Shown: piece by piece, positions 35,832 to 36,719 of the stretch | Position numbering within the stretch: position 1 is the stretch's first letter | Layout: each line of letters starts with the position of its first letter | NCBI GenBank assembly: GCA_017537165.1 | Contig: JAFYLI010000155.1 | Coordinates: 1 to 36,719 of the forward strand | Length of the DNA stretch: 36,719 nucleotides | Source of the DNA: Oscillospiraceae bacterium | GTDB lineage: Bacteria > Bacillota > Clostridia > Oscillospirales > Oscillospiraceae | Direction of reading: 5' to 3' | The notes under the pieces: model-generated | Seen by the model: only the letters and a program-made list of their open reading frames with translations | Told to the model about the DNA's origin: nothing | Databases searched by the model: none | Position numbers and translations under genes: made by a program

Positions 35832-35860
35832 TAGAAATCTCCGTCCGTGTATGATACAAT
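35832..35860 (+). promoter_or_regulatory. Promoter ahead of the cyclophilin gene
   Basis: TAGAAA (35832-35837), a 17-nt spacer, and TACAAT (35855-35860) preceded by TGA as an extended -10. The -35 box is weak (four of six). It lies in the 105-nt gap after the SurA-like gene and about 32 nt before the cyclophilin start. Confidence 0.6.
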
Positions 35861-35891
35861 AGCATCTAATCAAAACACTAAGGAGTAAACA

Positions 35892-36566
35892 ATGAAAAGA
35901 ATTTCTATAATTATCCTTTGCCTTGCAATGCTGACTGTGGTATTTGCCGGCTGCAATAAGACCACTCCCTATGATGATATCACTTATACCACATCCACCG
36001 ACGGCACTGCAGCGGAATCTGACGCAAGACCCACGGTAGCGGCTGAGTTCGAAATGCTCAGCGGTAAGCACTACGTTGAGATCGACGTTAAAGACTACGG
36101 CACCATTAAGGTTGAGCTGGATGCCGACGTGGCTCCCATCACCGTAAGCAACTTCGTAGACCTGGTAAATATCGGTTTCTACGATGGCCTGACCTTCCAC
36201 CGTATAATTGACGGCTTCATGATTCAGGGCGGCGATCCTAATGGTACCGGTACCGGCGGCAGCGGAAGACCTATAAAGGGTGAATTTATAAATAACGGTG
36301 TGGAGAACAATATTTCCCACGTTCGCGGCGTTATCTCTATGGCTCGTGCCAGTGCCAATGACAGTGCAAGCAGCCAGTTCTTCATTGTCCATAAAGATTA
36401 CCCTTCCCTCGATAAGAAATATGCAGGCTTCGGCAGAGTTACTGAGGGCATGGAAGTTGTCGATGCTATCTGCGAGGACGTTGCAGGCTGGAATGCCAAC
36501 AGCAACGGCGTTGTTCCCAAGAAGAACCAGCCCGTTATCAACTACATCAAGGTTATCGAAGGCTGA
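35892..36566 (+). CDS. Lipoprotein peptidyl-prolyl isomerase, cyclophilin type
   Basis: A foldase for exported proteins, predicted to be tethered to the outer face of the membrane. It has 224 residues. The signal peptide ends in the lipobox VFAGC with lipid-attachment Cys21, followed by a Thr/Ser/Asp-rich linker to about residue 55. The cyclophilin domain shows FHRIIDGFMIQGGDP (catalytic Arg104), GEFINNG, GVISMARA, SASSQFFIVHKD and YAGFGRVTEGMEVVD. AAGGAG lies upstream. Together with the preceding SurA-like protein it may serve secretion folding (inference). Confidence 0.94.
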   Translation: MKRISIIILCLAMLTVVFAGCNKTTPYDDITYTTSTDGTAAESDARPTVAAEFEMLSGKHYVEIDVKDYGTIKVELDADVAPITVSNFVDLVNIGFYDGLTFHRIIDGFMIQGGDPNGTGTGGSGRPIKGEFINNGVENNISHVRGVISMARASANDSASSQFFIVHKDYPSLDKKYAGFGRVTEGMEVVDAICEDVAGWNANSNGVVPKKNQPVINYIKVIEG

Positions 36567-36577
36567 TAAAGCCTTGC

Positions 36578-36613
36578 AAAAGACGCTCTGTGAATTCCAC
36601 AGAGCGTCTTTTT
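36578..36613. terminator. Bidirectional terminator
   Basis: A perfect 15-bp stem (AAAAGACGCTCTGTG / CACAGAGCGTCTTTT) around AATTC, with a TTTTT run ending on the + side and a TCTTTT run on the - side. It follows the cyclophilin stop by 11 nt and lies just past the stop of a converging minus-strand frame, so it can end both transcripts. Confidence 0.88.
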
Positions 36614-36719
36614 AACTTATACCCATTCGCAGGAAAAACTCATATCTGTTTGCGTCTTCAGGTCGGTTAAATCTTCCGAGCTCGTAAAGACTGTCGGGCT
36701 CCTGCGTAATATAGTTTAC
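36612..36719 (-). CDS. C-terminal end of a minus-strand protein (partial)
   Basis: On the reverse strand a frame open from the window edge encodes 35 residues, VNYITQEPDSLYELGRFNRP then EDANRYEFFLRMGIS, and stops with TAA at 36612-36614. The convergent terminator immediately beyond it supports a real gene end. The fragment is too short for me to name the protein family. Confidence 0.5.
   Translation of the reverse strand, partial: VNYITQEPDSLYELGRFNRPEDANRYEFFLRMGIS

Overview
The window is a chromosomal housekeeping segment from a Gram-positive bacterium, most likely a Clostridia member of the Oscillospiraceae/Ruminococcaceae kind. The case for this rests on Firmicutes-type gene orders (topA-trmFO, rnc-smc-ftsY, yhbY-nadD-yqeK-rsfS, secY-adk-map-KOW-infA-rpmJ-rpsM-rpsK-rpsD-rpoA-rplQ), strong GGAGG ribosome binding sites, consensus sigma-A promoters and a lipoprotein cyclophilin. 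The genus is not resolvable by eye. No mobile element, CRISPR array, tRNA or rRNA was seen.

Region 1 (1-16731, all + strand): the 3' part of topA, then trmFO, plsX, rnc, a radical SAM protein, smc, ftsY, rdgB, yhbY, a fused nadD-yqeK, an LCP (LytR-CpsA-Psr) cell-wall protein, rsfS and leuS. Many junctions overlap by 1-11 nt, so much of it is probably co-transcribed. A good promoter sits just ahead of smc. The acpP gene often found between plsX and rnc is absent.

Region 2 (16732-18472): rpsU with a perfect consensus promoter and a terminator hairpin, a metal-dependent amidohydrolase, and a 529-nt intergenic stretch. That stretch holds AT-rich palindromic repeats, a strong promoter and a long structured leader ahead of rpsJ.

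Region 3 (18473-34236): a single S10-spc-alpha ribosomal super-operon, rpsJ to rplQ, with secY, adk, map, a KOW protein, infA and rpoA embedded, closed by a strong intrinsic terminator. Two unusually long, hairpin-rich gaps interrupt it, before rplC (122 nt) and before rpsH (159 nt). Both are candidate ribosomal-protein autoregulatory leaders. The genes for L3 and S3 carry extra C-terminal tails, and infA starts with TTG.

Region 4 (34237-36719): an APH-like kinase and a membrane-anchored SurA-like helical protein share one promoter. A lipoprotein cyclophilin has its own promoter and ends in a hairpin that also faces a partial minus-strand gene at the window edge.

No clearly new multi-gene system was found. 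The most promising unexplained signals are the structured mRNA leaders inside the ribosomal operon.
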